A DNA stretch of 62,450 bases from Algicola sp. (GCA_018222915.1 JAAEZI010000003.1:7204-69653); one strand, 5' to 3'; positions 25,184-34,815 are shown, counted from the stretch's first letter. Program-made: numbers and translations. Notes: generated by a model not told the origin, from the letters alone.

Positions 25184-25690
25184 CTATTCTTTGACTTTAA
25201 ACATGGTATTGAGATACATTTTTTCCCACTTACCATCCTTATAGGTTCCAACTTTAAAATTATAAGTTTTGTCATCTACATACTCCCACATATCAGTGAG
25301 TACTGCGCCTCCATAGGTGTAATTATAGAGGATATTTTTTCCTTCTGAAAGTACCGTTCCTTGTGTCACATTTCCAAAGACATCAAACTCCCAAAAACGC
25401 ATGGTATTTGCAGATGCATCAAATTGTCGCACACCATGATTTCTGTGGCCATATAAGGTTTGCTCCGGATTTATAAATCCTTTTGAATCAACAATAACTA
25501 ACGTGTTTTCTAGATCAAAACTGAAGGTGATTTCCTGTTTGAATTTTGGTCCGTTGTTTTCCCACTGACCTTCTGCCACCCATGTTTTATTTACCAAATT
25601 TTGAAACATACTCAAATGACCTTGTTGTCCATTAACAAGGCACGGACTTATAACTAAGAGCATTATTAATGTGTTAAACGTCACTTTCAT
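25184..25690 (-). CDS. Exported beta-rich protein inserted in the Bat operon
   Basis: A 168-residue protein with a signal peptide (MKVTFNTLIMLLVISPCLVN) cleaved near GQQG. The mature part is beta-rich and aromatic, with NKTWVAEGQWENNGPKFKQE, MRFWEFDVFGNVTQGTVLSE and YVDDKTYNFKVGTYKDGKWE. The general look is that of a small beta barrel of the lipocalin or DUF1579 sort, but I cannot assign a family. It ends one base before batC and starts 76 bases after batB, so it is within the operon, although the canonical operon has no gene here. An in-frame ATG at 25780 overlapping batB is possible but would hide the signal peptide. Confidence 0.65.
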   Translation of the reverse strand: MKVTFNTLIMLLVISPCLVNGQQGHLSMFQNLVNKTWVAEGQWENNGPKFKQEITFSFDLENTLVIVDSKGFINPEQTLYGHRNHGVRQFDASANTMRFWEFDVFGNVTQGTVLSEGKNILYNYTYGGAVLTDMWEYVDDKTYNFKVGTYKDGKWEKMYLNTMFKVKE

Positions 25691-25766
25691 ATTTAGTAAA
25701 TAGCAATATATAAAACAGTTGGACTTGACATAGTTAAATAATTTATAAAATATTTCTTCAGACGTA

Positions 25767-26810
25767 TTATAGGTCTTCATTGAATAGGTTGAGTCGTTTT
25801 AACCAACCTGTTTTACGTTCCAAAAAGAAGATATCAATGAATAAGAAGAATAAGCCAAAACCCAAAAACCACTGAAATTGATCTTTATAATCGGCAAATT
25901 CCTTGGCTTCAAATTCTGTTTTGTCCATGCGATTTAGAATGTCTTTAATTTCTGCGATAACATCAGACGTATTGTCGCCTTTGATGTAGGCACCATTGGC
26001 TTCATTTGCAATGTCTTTTAATGTTTGCTCATTAAGTTTGGTTACGACGGTTTCCCCTTGACTATCTTTTTTATAATTTAAAAGAACACCATTTCTCTTA
26101 ATTGGGATTGGTCCGCCTTTTTCATCTCCAACACCAATGGTGAATATTCTGATACCTGCTTCACTTGCTTCCTCAGCGACATTACTGGATGCATTACTGT
26201 GATCTTCACCATCCGAGATAATTATAAGCACACGATTGGTTTGTTCCTCATCATCAAAATAAGTTTTCGCAAGCTCAATGGCTTCATTAATTGCCGTTCC
26301 TTGAGACGATAACATATCGGTATTCATATTTTGCAAAAACATTTTGGCCGATGCATAATCTGTTGTTATTGGCAATTGTGGAAATGCCTTTCCTGCATAG
26401 GCAATAATACCAACACGGTCGCTTGCCAAATTATTGATGATTTGGGTTACCAATTGCTTGGATTTATCCAATCGATTGGGTGCGACATCCTCTGCGAGCA
26501 TACTCTTTGATACATCTACGGCAAATACGATATCTACGCCTTGACGTTTAACGGTTTCGAGTTTCGTTCCTATTTTAGGGTTTACTAACGCTATCGCCAA
26601 GCAACCAAATGCCAAACAAAGGGTCATCAATTTTAAGATCCCCTTGAATAACGATTGATTTGGACTCAAACGTTTTAAGAGTTTCGTATTAGCAAAACGT
26701 TTCTGAGTGCGATATTTCCAAAATTGAAGTGTCGCAAACAGAACAATCATTACCGGAATTAACAGCAATATCCAAAACCAAACTTTTTCTTCTAATTGAA
26801 AATCAAACAT
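25767..26810 (-). CDS. batB: BatB: membrane-anchored vWA protein
   Basis: A 347-residue protein with two N-terminal helices, a von Willebrand A domain (about 88-300) and a C-terminal membrane helix (FLGFGLFFLFIDIFFLERKT). The MIDAS metal site is intact: DVSKSMLAEDVAPNRLDKSK, a threonine in LPITTDYAS and aspartate in ISDGEDHSN. The A domain lies in the periplasm and should bind a protein partner. It starts five bases after batA. Confidence 0.9.
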   Translation of the reverse strand: MFDFQLEEKVWFWILLLIPVMIVLFATLQFWKYRTQKRFANTKLLKRLSPNQSLFKGILKLMTLCLAFGCLAIALVNPKIGTKLETVKRQGVDIVFAVDVSKSMLAEDVAPNRLDKSKQLVTQIINNLASDRVGIIAYAGKAFPQLPITTDYASAKMFLQNMNTDMLSSQGTAINEAIELAKTYFDDEEQTNRVLIIISDGEDHSNASSNVAEEASEAGIRIFTIGVGDEKGGPIPIKRNGVLLNYKKDSQGETVVTKLNEQTLKDIANEANGAYIKGDNTSDVIAEIKDILNRMDKTEFEAKEFADYKDQFQWFLGFGLFFLFIDIFFLERKTGWLKRLNLFNEDL

Positions 26811-26815
26811 AATCT

Positions 26816-27820
26816 CTACACAAAGCTTCTAAATATGGTTAATCTAAGTAAGAACTCCAACAGCACTAATCCTAGTGCAATAAGCACCAATGGTCGGTAT
26901 TTTTCATCATAAGTGGTATACTTGATTTCTTCAATCTCAGTTTTTTCCAACTTATTGATTTCGTTGTAAATCTCTTTTAATTTTTTATTATTCGTAGCTC
27001 GGAAGTACTTTCCTCCAGTGGCATCGGCTATCTCATTCAGTAGGTCTTCATCGATTTCTACTTGAACGCGTCTGTATTGGAAGCTACCATCTAGGTTTAT
27101 TGAGTAAGGTGACAATGCCATGCCGTTAGTGCCCAAGCCTATCGTATACACTTTAATCCCATATTCAACCGCCAATTCACTGGCGATTTTTGGATCTATA
27201 AAACCTGAATTATTAACACCATCCGTTAACAATATAATGACCTTACTTTTGGCTTTACTATCCTTGATTCTATTGACAGCAGTTGCTAATCCCATACCAA
27301 TGGCTGTTCCACTTTCAATGATGGTATTGTATTTTATATCTCTAAGGGACCTCAACACGATGGCTTTATCACTTGTAATTGGCGTTCTCGTATAACTTTC
27401 TCCGGCATATTCAACCAGTCCAATTCTATCATTAGGACGACCTTTAATAAACTCGGCTGCCACATTTTTTAAAGCTTCGAGTCGATTTGGCAACAAATCT
27501 TTTGCTAACATACTGGCTGATACATCAATAGCCATCACAATGTCAATCCCTTTGGTTGTTTTGGTTTTAGTAGTTTCATCTGAAGTCCTAGGTCGTGCTA
27601 GAGCGAGAATCAAAAATGACAACGCCAACATCCTAAAAACAAAAAGAAGCGGACGTAATTTTGCCAGCCAAGAATTGGCTACTTTAAATCCTTTTACACT
27701 TGATATTTTCAGTTCTGCTGTTTGGTACTTTCGTTTAAAGACGTACCATAAAATCGCCAGTGGCAAAAGCAAAAACAGCCACAAAAATTCTTTATTTAAA
27801 AACTCAATTCCTTCAAACAT
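26816..27820 (-). CDS. batA: BatA: membrane-anchored vWA protein
   Basis: A 334-residue paralogue of BatB. N-terminal helices (FLWLFLLLPLAILWYVF and FRMLALSFLILALA) precede a vWA domain with a complete MIDAS (DVSASMLAKDLLPNRLEALK, TPITSD, LTDGVNNSG). A C-terminal membrane helix ends the protein. The ATG shares its A with the stop of the upstream gene (TAATG), so translation is coupled. Confidence 0.9.
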   Translation of the reverse strand: MFEGIEFLNKEFLWLFLLLPLAILWYVFKRKYQTAELKISSVKGFKVANSWLAKLRPLLFVFRMLALSFLILALARPRTSDETTKTKTTKGIDIVMAIDVSASMLAKDLLPNRLEALKNVAAEFIKGRPNDRIGLVEYAGESYTRTPITSDKAIVLRSLRDIKYNTIIESGTAIGMGLATAVNRIKDSKAKSKVIILLTDGVNNSGFIDPKIASELAVEYGIKVYTIGLGTNGMALSPYSINLDGSFQYRRVQVEIDEDLLNEIADATGGKYFRATNNKKLKEIYNEINKLEKTEIEEIKYTTYDEKYRPLVLIALGLVLLEFLLRLTIFRSFV

Positions 27821-29493
27821 TAGTTATCTACTTTTTTGAGTTCAACAGACGCTAATACACGGTCAATTATCTGATTGGCATAGTCATCCTCATTATTCCA
27901 AACCATGATCACTTGTTGGATCACATTTTCTGCCGTAAAAGCTAAAATGATATATTCGCCAGAACGATATTCGCCTTCTTTATCTGTTGGAAATTGCGCA
28001 GTCCCATAAGCCTTAAGACCTTCGGCCGCATTTGGTGTGATATATTGTTCTTTTTTAACGATAATATCTTGCACACCGTTATTCTCGTACATTTTGATAT
28101 TGCCTTCCACCACTAAATTCAGGTCTACTTCGTTTTCCTTGTCAGTTTTAGGTAGTTTTGTCGTGCTTACTGCAATATTTAAAGGGCTTTCAAGGTCACC
28201 ATATGAGAACATGGTCATTTTAACCTGCTTTAAGGTATCGACTGCCTGATTTTCAACACGTTCTAATACTACTGGTGTAGAAATCATTATTGGAGGCACA
28301 CCATAATCACTTTGCACCCATTCACTTTCCAAGAGCTGTTTACTCTCATTTCCCGTAATGGTATCTACCACATATTTAAACCCATATTTCAGTCCGAAAC
28401 CAACAAATACAGCTACAAGCAGTAAAATTCCTGCCATGACGGTTAACCAAATTTTTCGGCGTTTTTTCTTTCTCTCTTGGGCTTCTCGATATTGTTGATC
28501 CAACAGTTTCTCCTCTTCTGTTGGTTCTGGTAGCGCTTCTTTTACCTGGTCAATTTCAATATCAATCGTGTTTCTGTCTAGTTTAGCCAATTCAATGTCT
28601 GGCGCAGATTTGGCAAATTTTACTAAGTCGGCACGCTTCAGAATAGTTTCTATATTCTTTATATCATCATTACTTAATTCAATTTGATTGGCATCTTTGA
28701 GCATATTCAACCGATCTACCAATTCATCAGTCGTGCTTTCAAGAGCGCGATCGTATACTTTTTCATCTAAGTATTTTCTGATAATAAATGTTAATTCAGA
28801 ATAGTAATCTTTCAGTTCTTCACGTTGTAAATAATTACTTTCGTCTAACTTTTTGAGTGCCAATTTCGCTCTGTCGTAAGGTGGCAATAAGGCTATTTCT
28901 TCTTCCTCCGTTAACGGTTTTTTTCTCCAAATAAACCAATAAATTAAAAAAGCACATAATGCCGTAAACAATAAGGCAATGAGTGCGTATTTCCATCCAT
29001 TTCCAGATACTTGTTCAACTTCCATCATGGGCTTGATGTCATATAACTTTTGCTTGGTCGTATCTACAGCAACAGTATTCACCTTCACCATTAAGGAATC
29101 GGTATACAATGTTTTGGAACCAACGATAATTTTCTGCTTTGGAATCATGTATGAACCTGAATCAAACTGCGTTAAGCCATAAGACTTTATGAGTTTGAAT
29201 GTCGATTCATTTTTAGTGGTGTCGATTTTATAGGACTCGATCATTTCTAGAGGCAAAAAGGTCTGCCCTTCCGGAAATACAACCAAGTTTGTAGAATCTG
29301 TCTCAACTTGAATGTTATAGGTGATTTGTTCACCAATTTTGATTTGAGTTGTATCTACAGATGATTCCACCTGCGATTGTGCGCTTGTTGTAAAAAGTAA
29401 AGCCGTTAGGAAAAGAGAGATCGTTAGATATCTCCCTAATATTGAAAATCCTGTAAATGTATCTAAACCTTTCAAATTACAATTTGTTCTCAT
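27820..29493 (-). CDS. BatD-like membrane protein of the Bat operon
   Basis: A 557-residue protein between the DUF58 gene and batA. It has a signal helix near residues 20-40, a BatD-like beta domain (VESSVDTTQIKIGEQITYNI), a membrane helix (WKYALIALLFTALCAFLIYW), a long cytoplasmic helical part with DYYSELTFIIRKYLDEKVYD, a second helix (WLTVMAGILLLVAVFVGFG) and a C-terminal extracytoplasmic domain. The middle part resembles the DUF4381/BatD C-terminal region. I infer a partner of the vWA proteins. The ATG at 29493 gives about 25 extra residues before the hydrophobic leader, so the true start may be further in. Confidence 0.75.
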   Translation of the reverse strand: MRTNCNLKGLDTFTGFSILGRYLTISLFLTALLFTTSAQSQVESSVDTTQIKIGEQITYNIQVETDSTNLVVFPEGQTFLPLEMIESYKIDTTKNESTFKLIKSYGLTQFDSGSYMIPKQKIIVGSKTLYTDSLMVKVNTVAVDTTKQKLYDIKPMMEVEQVSGNGWKYALIALLFTALCAFLIYWFIWRKKPLTEEEEIALLPPYDRAKLALKKLDESNYLQREELKDYYSELTFIIRKYLDEKVYDRALESTTDELVDRLNMLKDANQIELSNDDIKNIETILKRADLVKFAKSAPDIELAKLDRNTIDIEIDQVKEALPEPTEEEKLLDQQYREAQERKKKRRKIWLTVMAGILLLVAVFVGFGLKYGFKYVVDTITGNESKQLLESEWVQSDYGVPPIMISTPVVLERVENQAVDTLKQVKMTMFSYGDLESPLNIAVSTTKLPKTDKENEVDLNLVVEGNIKMYENNGVQDIIVKKEQYITPNAAEGLKAYGTAQFPTDKEGEYRSGEYIILAFTAENVIQQVIMVWNNEDDYANQIIDRVLASVELKKVDN

Positions 29494-29500
29494 TTGTATG

Positions 29501-30367
29501 CTATCCTCTTCTTTTAAAATAACCCAATAGCTTCTTTACGTAACTCTCATCGACGCGACAATCAATGGTTCCAGATCCTGATTTAGTAAAAACATCTTTA
29601 AAATATTCAACGCGTTCTTTATAATGGCATGCATAATTTTGTCGAATGGTCTTAGAACCTGTATTGACTAGCACCAATTCACCAGACTCTTCATCTTGCA
29701 TTTGTACCATCCCCAAATTAGGAATCGCTTCTTCACGTTTATCATAAACTCTAATCCCTGTAATATCATGTCGTCCTGCAGCAATTTTTAGGTTTTGCTT
29801 GTAATCGTCTGCCATAAAATCGCTGAGCATAAATACAATCGCTTTTTTCTTCATAACATTGGACAAGAATTTTAGAGCTTCGGCCACATCTGTAAGTTTG
29901 CTTTTTGGCTCAAACTCTATCAGTTCTCTAATAATTCTTAACACATGAGAACGTCCTTTTTTTGGCGGAATATAAAGTTCTATCGCATCAGAAAAGAGAA
30001 TCAGTCCTATCTTATCATTATTTTGTGTTGCGGAAAAAGCGAGGGTCGCTGCAATTTCAGTAACAATCTCGTTTTTAAATTGCTCATCTGTCCCGAAGAG
30101 TTCTGAACCTGAAATATCAACCATTAACATCATAGTTAATTCACGTTCTTCTTCAAAAACTTTTATAAAGGGTTCGTTATAACGAGCCGTGACGTTCCAA
30201 TCAATGTTCCGAACATCATCTCCAAATTGATATTGTCTTACTTCGGAAAAAGTCATACCTCGACCTTTAAAGGTCGAATGATATTCACCTCCAAAGATGT
30301 GATCAGACAAACGACGTGTCTTAATCTCAATTTTTCGAACTTTTTTAAGTAATTCCTTAGTATCCAT
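29501..30367 (-). CDS. DUF58 protein of the Bat operon
   Basis: A 288-residue cytoplasmic protein. ATG 30367 (MDTKELLKKVRKIEIKTRRL) is the family's usual start; an earlier ATG at 30391 would add eight residues. The DUF58 signature YQFGDDVRNIDWNVTARYNE is followed by a vWA-like region with VDISGSELFG and FMLSDFMADDY. DUF58 proteins work with MoxR ATPases. It lies seven bases before the next gene. Confidence 0.9.
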   Translation of the reverse strand: MDTKELLKKVRKIEIKTRRLSDHIFGGEYHSTFKGRGMTFSEVRQYQFGDDVRNIDWNVTARYNEPFIKVFEEERELTMMLMVDISGSELFGTDEQFKNEIVTEIAATLAFSATQNNDKIGLILFSDAIELYIPPKKGRSHVLRIIRELIEFEPKSKLTDVAEALKFLSNVMKKKAIVFMLSDFMADDYKQNLKIAAGRHDITGIRVYDKREEAIPNLGMVQMQDEESGELVLVNTGSKTIRQNYACHYKERVEYFKDVFTKSGSGTIDCRVDESYVKKLLGYFKRRG

Positions 30368-30463
30368 TTTATTGTTTGTCATGTCGCTCATGTAGCGATC
30401 ACTGTCTGATTTCTATTGAACAAAGATTATTGTGTTCGTACCTCTTCAGGAATGACAATCTAA

Positions 30464-31465
30464 TTATGGCACTTCGATTTCGTTAACAATCTTATTAATA
30501 ATATCTTCGGAAGTCACGTTTTCTGCCTCAGCCTCATAAGTTATCCCAATTCTATGTCTGAGCACATCATGTACTACAGCTCTCACATCCTCAGGAATCA
30601 CGTAGCCACGACGTTTTATAAAGGCATAACATTTTGCGGCAGTTGCTAAATTTATACTTCCACGAGGAGAGGCTCCAAATGAGATGAGTGGTTTTAAGTC
30701 TGGTAAGCGATATTGATCTGGATAACGTGTTGCAAAGATGATGTCTAGAATGTATTTCTCTATTTTCTCATCCATGTAAACTTCTCTTACTACGCTTTGC
30801 GCCTTGATAATTTGATCTGTAGAAACCACAGGATTCACTTTATCCCAATCACCTTTTAAATTGGCTCTCATAATGAGTTGTTCCTCAGTTTGTTTTGGAT
30901 AATCTATAACTGTTTTCAGCATAAATCGATCTACTTGTGCTTCAGGTAAAGGATAGGTACCTTCTTGTTCCACAGGGTTTTGGGTGGCCATTACTAAGAA
31001 CGGTTTATCTAGAATGAACGTTTCATCACCAATCGTGACTTGTTTTTCCTGCATTGCTTCTAACAAGGCCGATTGGACTTTGGCAGGTGCTCTATTAATC
31101 TCATCTGCGAGTACAAAATTGGCAAATATGGGCCCTTTTTTGATAGAAAAGTCATTCTCCTTCATATTATAAATGAGCGTTCCAACAACATCTGCTGGCA
31201 ATAAATCTGGTGTAAACTGAATCCTACTAAAACTACCATGCACAGCTTGTGATAAGGTATTAATGGCTAATGTTTTTGCCAAACCAGGCACACCTTCTAG
31301 TAATATATGTCCACGACCAAGTAATCCTATAAGCAGGCGTTCAACCATGTGTTTTTGACCCACAATGACTTTGTTCATTTCCATCATTAACAAGTCCACA
31401 AAAGCACTTTCTTTTTCTATTTTCTCATTAATGCTTTTAATGTCTATTGTTCCAGTATCTTCCAT
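30464..31465 (-). CDS. MoxR-family AAA+ ATPase
   Basis: A 333-residue ATPase and the first gene of the Bat operon. Walker A is LEGVPGLAKT, Walker B is LADEINRA and sensor 1 is ATQNPVEQEGTYPLPEAQVD. The C-terminal lid has SFGASPRGSINLATAAKCYA. MoxR proteins act as chaperones on vWA-domain proteins, here most likely DUF58, BatA and BatB. A spacer of about 96 bases separates it from the DUF58 start. I saw no clear TAnnTTTG box upstream. Confidence 0.92.
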   Translation of the reverse strand: MEDTGTIDIKSINEKIEKESAFVDLLMMEMNKVIVGQKHMVERLLIGLLGRGHILLEGVPGLAKTLAINTLSQAVHGSFSRIQFTPDLLPADVVGTLIYNMKENDFSIKKGPIFANFVLADEINRAPAKVQSALLEAMQEKQVTIGDETFILDKPFLVMATQNPVEQEGTYPLPEAQVDRFMLKTVIDYPKQTEEQLIMRANLKGDWDKVNPVVSTDQIIKAQSVVREVYMDEKIEKYILDIIFATRYPDQYRLPDLKPLISFGASPRGSINLATAAKCYAFIKRRGYVIPEDVRAVVHDVLRHRIGITYEAEAENVTSEDIINKIVNEIEVP

Positions 31466-31568
31466 TCTTTATAATATTTTAAACACGATATTTACCCTTG
31501 TTTAATTAAGTATCGCAAATTGTTAAAATTTTTGCTGAGTTGCTGTTAAGAATTGGTTAAAAATAAAA

Positions 31569-31591
31569 GAGCAGTGCCATGGACACTGCTC
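31569..31591 (-). terminator. Terminator of the DUF4382 operon
   Basis: GAGCAGTG (31569-31576), seven-base loop, CACTGCTC (31584-31591). On the minus strand it runs into TTTTATTTTTAA, right after the stop at 31616. Confidence 0.8.
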
Positions 31592-31615
31592 TCAAAATGA
31601 TGTATATATTTATTT

Positions 31616-32422
31616 TTATTGAAAATCGACGGCATCAATAAGGGTATTCTCACCAACGACCACTTCTACATCTTGTATAACGACAGGCAAATAACCTGAT
31701 TCTGGGTCTGGTGTAAAGGTCACATCATAAGTTCCAGAAGGCACACCTACAAGTAAAAAATTACCATCTACATCTGCATAGGTTGAGATAACTTCTGAAC
31801 CTGCAGTGATGCTAACTTCCGTTTGTACATCAATAGGAAGAATACTACCACTAATGGTTCCTGTAGAAACTTCTGCTGAAGCTCTGATGACAGGTTTTAA
31901 TATGATATTTCCGGAATTTCCAGCAGTTACAACAGAATCATCAACGTCAAAATCTAACCAAAAGGTGTATTCAAAATTAGGTTCTAAAACCTCGTTAACT
32001 TGAACTTTTAGGCCAGATTGTTGTGCACTAGGAGTCGTTAATGGTTGTGAAACACCATCGATGACAACCGTGTTGTCTTCTCCTAAAACTAGACGAATTT
32101 GATTGAGCATTCCTGAAGGTACTTCGTAATTGTCTGCAAGCAATACATTAATACCACCTGTTAAATCTAATAGATCATACACGCCAGTGTTTATCGCTTC
32201 TAAACTTTGCCAATTATCATCATCTGTGTCATTATTTACTTTGACCATAACGTCTACTACCTCCACATAAACATGTTCAAAATTTCCAGGTTCATCTACT
32301 AACTTAACAGTTAATTTAGATGTTCCTTGAACTGAAGTAGATGCATCATCATCACTACAGCTAAATAAGGCTAATGAAAAAAATGTGACTAATAAAAGTG
32401 TTTTGATTTTTGTAAATTTCAT
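31616..32422 (-). CDS. DUF4382 lipoprotein with carboxypeptidase-regulatory-like domain
   Basis: A 268-residue lipoprotein: MKFTKIKTLLLVTFFSLALF then the lipobox SCSDDD. DUF4382 (about 30-185) has LTVKLVDEPGNFEHVYVEVV, WQSLEAINTGVYDLLDLTGG and VPSGMLNQIRLVLGEDNTVV. A second beta-sandwich of the CarboxypepD_reg type (about 190-268) has STYADVDGNFLLVGVPSGTY. Function is unknown; proteins of this family sit on the cell surface or periplasmic face. It is the downstream member of a pair with the gene at 32506. Confidence 0.85.
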   Translation of the reverse strand: MKFTKIKTLLLVTFFSLALFSCSDDDASTSVQGTSKLTVKLVDEPGNFEHVYVEVVDVMVKVNNDTDDDNWQSLEAINTGVYDLLDLTGGINVLLADNYEVPSGMLNQIRLVLGEDNTVVIDGVSQPLTTPSAQQSGLKVQVNEVLEPNFEYTFWLDFDVDDSVVTAGNSGNIILKPVIRASAEVSTGTISGSILPIDVQTEVSITAGSEVISTYADVDGNFLLVGVPSGTYDVTFTPDPESGYLPVVIQDVEVVVGENTLIDAVDFQ

Positions 32423-32505
32423 AATAGTGTTTTGAGTTAATATACCAATATATACGCTGACACTATTGAATGAGGATGTCAACAGATATTAAAGTTCTGT
32501 TAAAA

Positions 32506-33078
32506 CTAGAACAACTCGAAACGTCTTAATAAGGTATTCATTTTAGGATTTAACTGAGCGTCCCCTGTAGAATTTAAAATCACTGAGTCATCAATTTCAA
32601 ATTCAATCAAAAAATCGTACACCATATTGGCTACTAATTCCTTTTGTACCATATTGATAGATGCACTTTCATAGGCTTCAGAACAATGAAGTGTGTATTC
32701 TATACCATTTTTTTTAACGGTATGATCGTCACCTAAAACAAGTTTGATATCATAAATAAAACCCACTGGAACTTCTTCAAAGTCGACCAAAGTCACCACG
32801 TCATCATTTGTTATATCGGATAAATCATGAACCCCTGTATTGATCGCATTCAAACTCACCCAAGCATTTGGGTTGGTCATGTTTTCCATTACACGTAACT
32901 GAACGTCCAAAATCTCAATTTTTGCTTCACTGAATACACTTTCAGTTCCTTGAATTTTTACAGTCACTAAACTACTATTATCGAAAGTTTCTGTATCATA
33001 TTCTTTGGAACAGCTGTTCAGAAAAACAAATGATAAAACACACAACACTATAGATTTGAAAGTTACTTGGCTTGACAT
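32506..33078 (-). CDS. Short DUF4382-like lipoprotein
   Basis: A 190-residue lipoprotein (leader with lipobox LNSC). It follows the DUF4382 pattern of the neighbour segment by segment: IEILDVQLRVMENMTNPNAW, LNAINTGVHDLSDITNDD, VPVGFIYDIKLVLGDDHTV, and FLIEFEIDDSVILNSTGDAQ. It lacks the second carboxypeptidase-like domain. It is clearly a paralogue of the gene at 31616 from an old duplication. ATG 33078 was chosen because it directly precedes the leader. Confidence 0.75.
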   Translation of the reverse strand: MSSQVTFKSIVLCVLSFVFLNSCSKEYDTETFDNSSLVTVKIQGTESVFSEAKIEILDVQLRVMENMTNPNAWVSLNAINTGVHDLSDITNDDVVTLVDFEEVPVGFIYDIKLVLGDDHTVKKNGIEYTLHCSEAYESASINMVQKELVANMVYDFLIEFEIDDSVILNSTGDAQLNPKMNTLLRRFELF

Positions 33079-33182
33079 GATTTGGGGCTTTGAATAATTC
33101 TTTAGCAATGATACTTTCTTCTTTTAGTTTTGACTATTTTTATACATGAATTGCAGAAAAAACCATATAAACTGAAAAAAAA

Positions 33183-34046
33183 GTGCGATATTCTCGATTA
33201 ATTGCAGGCACCATGACTTGGGGATCATGGGGCAAAAAACTACAACAAAAAGATATGATTGATTTAATGCACCATTGCATTGATCATGATATTACGACGT
33301 TCGACCATGCTGATATATATGGTGGTTATACCACTGAAGCCGATTTTGGTAAGGCTTTTAGTTCTAGTGGGATTCATCGCGACACAATTCAATTAATAAG
33401 CAAATGTGGCATCCAATATATGAGTGAGAATCGGGATAATACGGTGAAGCATTATAACTACTCGAAAGATTACATTGTATGGTCGGTTGAAACATCTCTA
33501 AAGCATTTACAAACAGACTATCTTGACTTGTTACTATTGCATAGACCGAGTCCGTTGATGCATCCAGATGACATTTCTGAAGCCGTTGAAACATTAAAGA
33601 AAAAAGGACTTATTAAAGCTTTTGGTGTTTCGAATTTCACGAGATCTCAAATGGAATTATTGTCTAAAAACATGGATCTCTCGGTGAACCAAATAGAATT
33701 TTCATTGACACAACATTCAGCCATGCATGATGGTACTTTAGATTATATGATCACCAACAATTTATTACCGATGGCTTGGTCACCACTTGGCAGTGTCTTC
33801 AGAGAAGACACAGAGCAAACGAGACGCATTCACGCTCAACTAGGAGAATTATTGGAGAAATATGATGCAACAGAAGATCAATTGCTTTTGGCTTGGATAT
33901 TACAGCATCCTTCCAAAATACATCCAGTGATTGGTACAACCACTAAAAAACGGATTACGAATGCTGCTAAAACCATCGCGATTCAACTGGAGTTAGAAGA
34001 TTGGTTTAAGATTTTAGTAGCATGTCAAGGACATAAAGTTCCATAA
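33183..34046 (+). CDS. Aldo/keto reductase (YdhF-like)
   Basis: A 287-residue NADPH-dependent oxidoreductase that should reduce aldehydes or ketones. The TIM-barrel signatures are intact: TTFDHADIYGG with the catalytic Asp and Tyr, KCGI with the Lys and LLLHRPSPLM with the His. FGVSNFTRSQM and HPVIGTTTKKRI also fit. The start appears to be GTG at 33183 (reading MRYSRLIAGTMTWG); the same frame continues upstream as CTG AAA AAA AAA, so a CTG start three codons earlier is possible. It is ten bases before the SDR gene. Confidence 0.9.
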   Translation: MRYSRLIAGTMTWGSWGKKLQQKDMIDLMHHCIDHDITTFDHADIYGGYTTEADFGKAFSSSGIHRDTIQLISKCGIQYMSENRDNTVKHYNYSKDYIVWSVETSLKHLQTDYLDLLLLHRPSPLMHPDDISEAVETLKKKGLIKAFGVSNFTRSQMELLSKNMDLSVNQIEFSLTQHSAMHDGTLDYMITNNLLPMAWSPLGSVFREDTEQTRRIHAQLGELLEKYDATEDQLLLAWILQHPSKIHPVIGTTTKKRITNAAKTIAIQLELEDWFKILVACQGHKVP

Positions 34047-34056
34047 AACAAAACAT

Positions 34057-34815
34057 ATGATGAAACAAACGGCATTAATTACTGGCGCAACAAGTGGTAT
34101 TGGAAGAGCGACCGCTCATGAATTTGCGAAACATGGCATACAATTAATTCTTTGTGGTAGGCGTCAAGAACGTTTAGATACCATTGAAAAAGCCTTGAGT
34201 AAGCAAACAGATGTTCACACCTTAAATTTTGATGTGCGCGATAGAATAAAAACATTAGAAGCCATAGCGTCTTTACCTAAGGCGTTTCAAAACATTGATA
34301 TTTTGATTAATAATGCCGGCAACGCTCACGGTTTAGATCCTATTCAATCTGGGGATTTAGATGATTGGGATGCCATGATGGATATCAACGTGAAAGGACT
34401 CTTGTATGTGAGTAAGGCCATTATTCCACAAATGACAGAGCGAAAGAGCGGACATATCATTAACATTGGCTCTTCCGCAGGAAAGGAAGTTTATCCAAAA
34501 GGGAATGTTTATTGTGGGAGCAAACATGCTGTTTTAGCAATCACGGAAGGCATGCGTATTGATTTAAATCCGTTCGGTATCAAGGTAACCGCCATAAATC
34601 CTGGTCTTGTTGAAACCGAATTTTCAAAAGTACGTTTTAAAGGCGATTCTAAAGCCGATAATGTATACAGTGGTTATAAAGCCTTACAACCAGAGGATAT
34701 CGCAGAGATGATTCAATTCGTCATTTCGCGACCATCGCATGTTAATATCGCAGATGTTCTTATGTTTTGTACGGCTCAAGCCAATTCCACTATCGTTAAC
34801 AAAAATGACTCTTAA
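34057..34815 (+). CDS. Short-chain dehydrogenase/reductase (YdfG-like)
   Basis: A 252-residue SDR. The cofactor motif TGATSGIGRA is at residues 9-18 and an arginine after the second strand (CGRRQERL) suggests NADP. NNAG, the catalytic serine in INIGSSAGKE and the YCGSK motif complete the active site. The overall pattern, with NPFGIKVTAINPGLVETEFS, resembles YdfG, which acts on L-allo-threonine, serine and 3-hydroxypropionate. The exact substrate is inferred. It probably forms an operon with the aldo/keto reductase. Confidence 0.9.
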   Translation: MMKQTALITGATSGIGRATAHEFAKHGIQLILCGRRQERLDTIEKALSKQTDVHTLNFDVRDRIKTLEAIASLPKAFQNIDILINNAGNAHGLDPIQSGDLDDWDAMMDINVKGLLYVSKAIIPQMTERKSGHIINIGSSAGKEVYPKGNVYCGSKHAVLAITEGMRIDLNPFGIKVTAINPGLVETEFSKVRFKGDSKADNVYSGYKALQPEDIAEMIQFVISRPSHVNIADVLMFCTAQANSTIVNKNDS

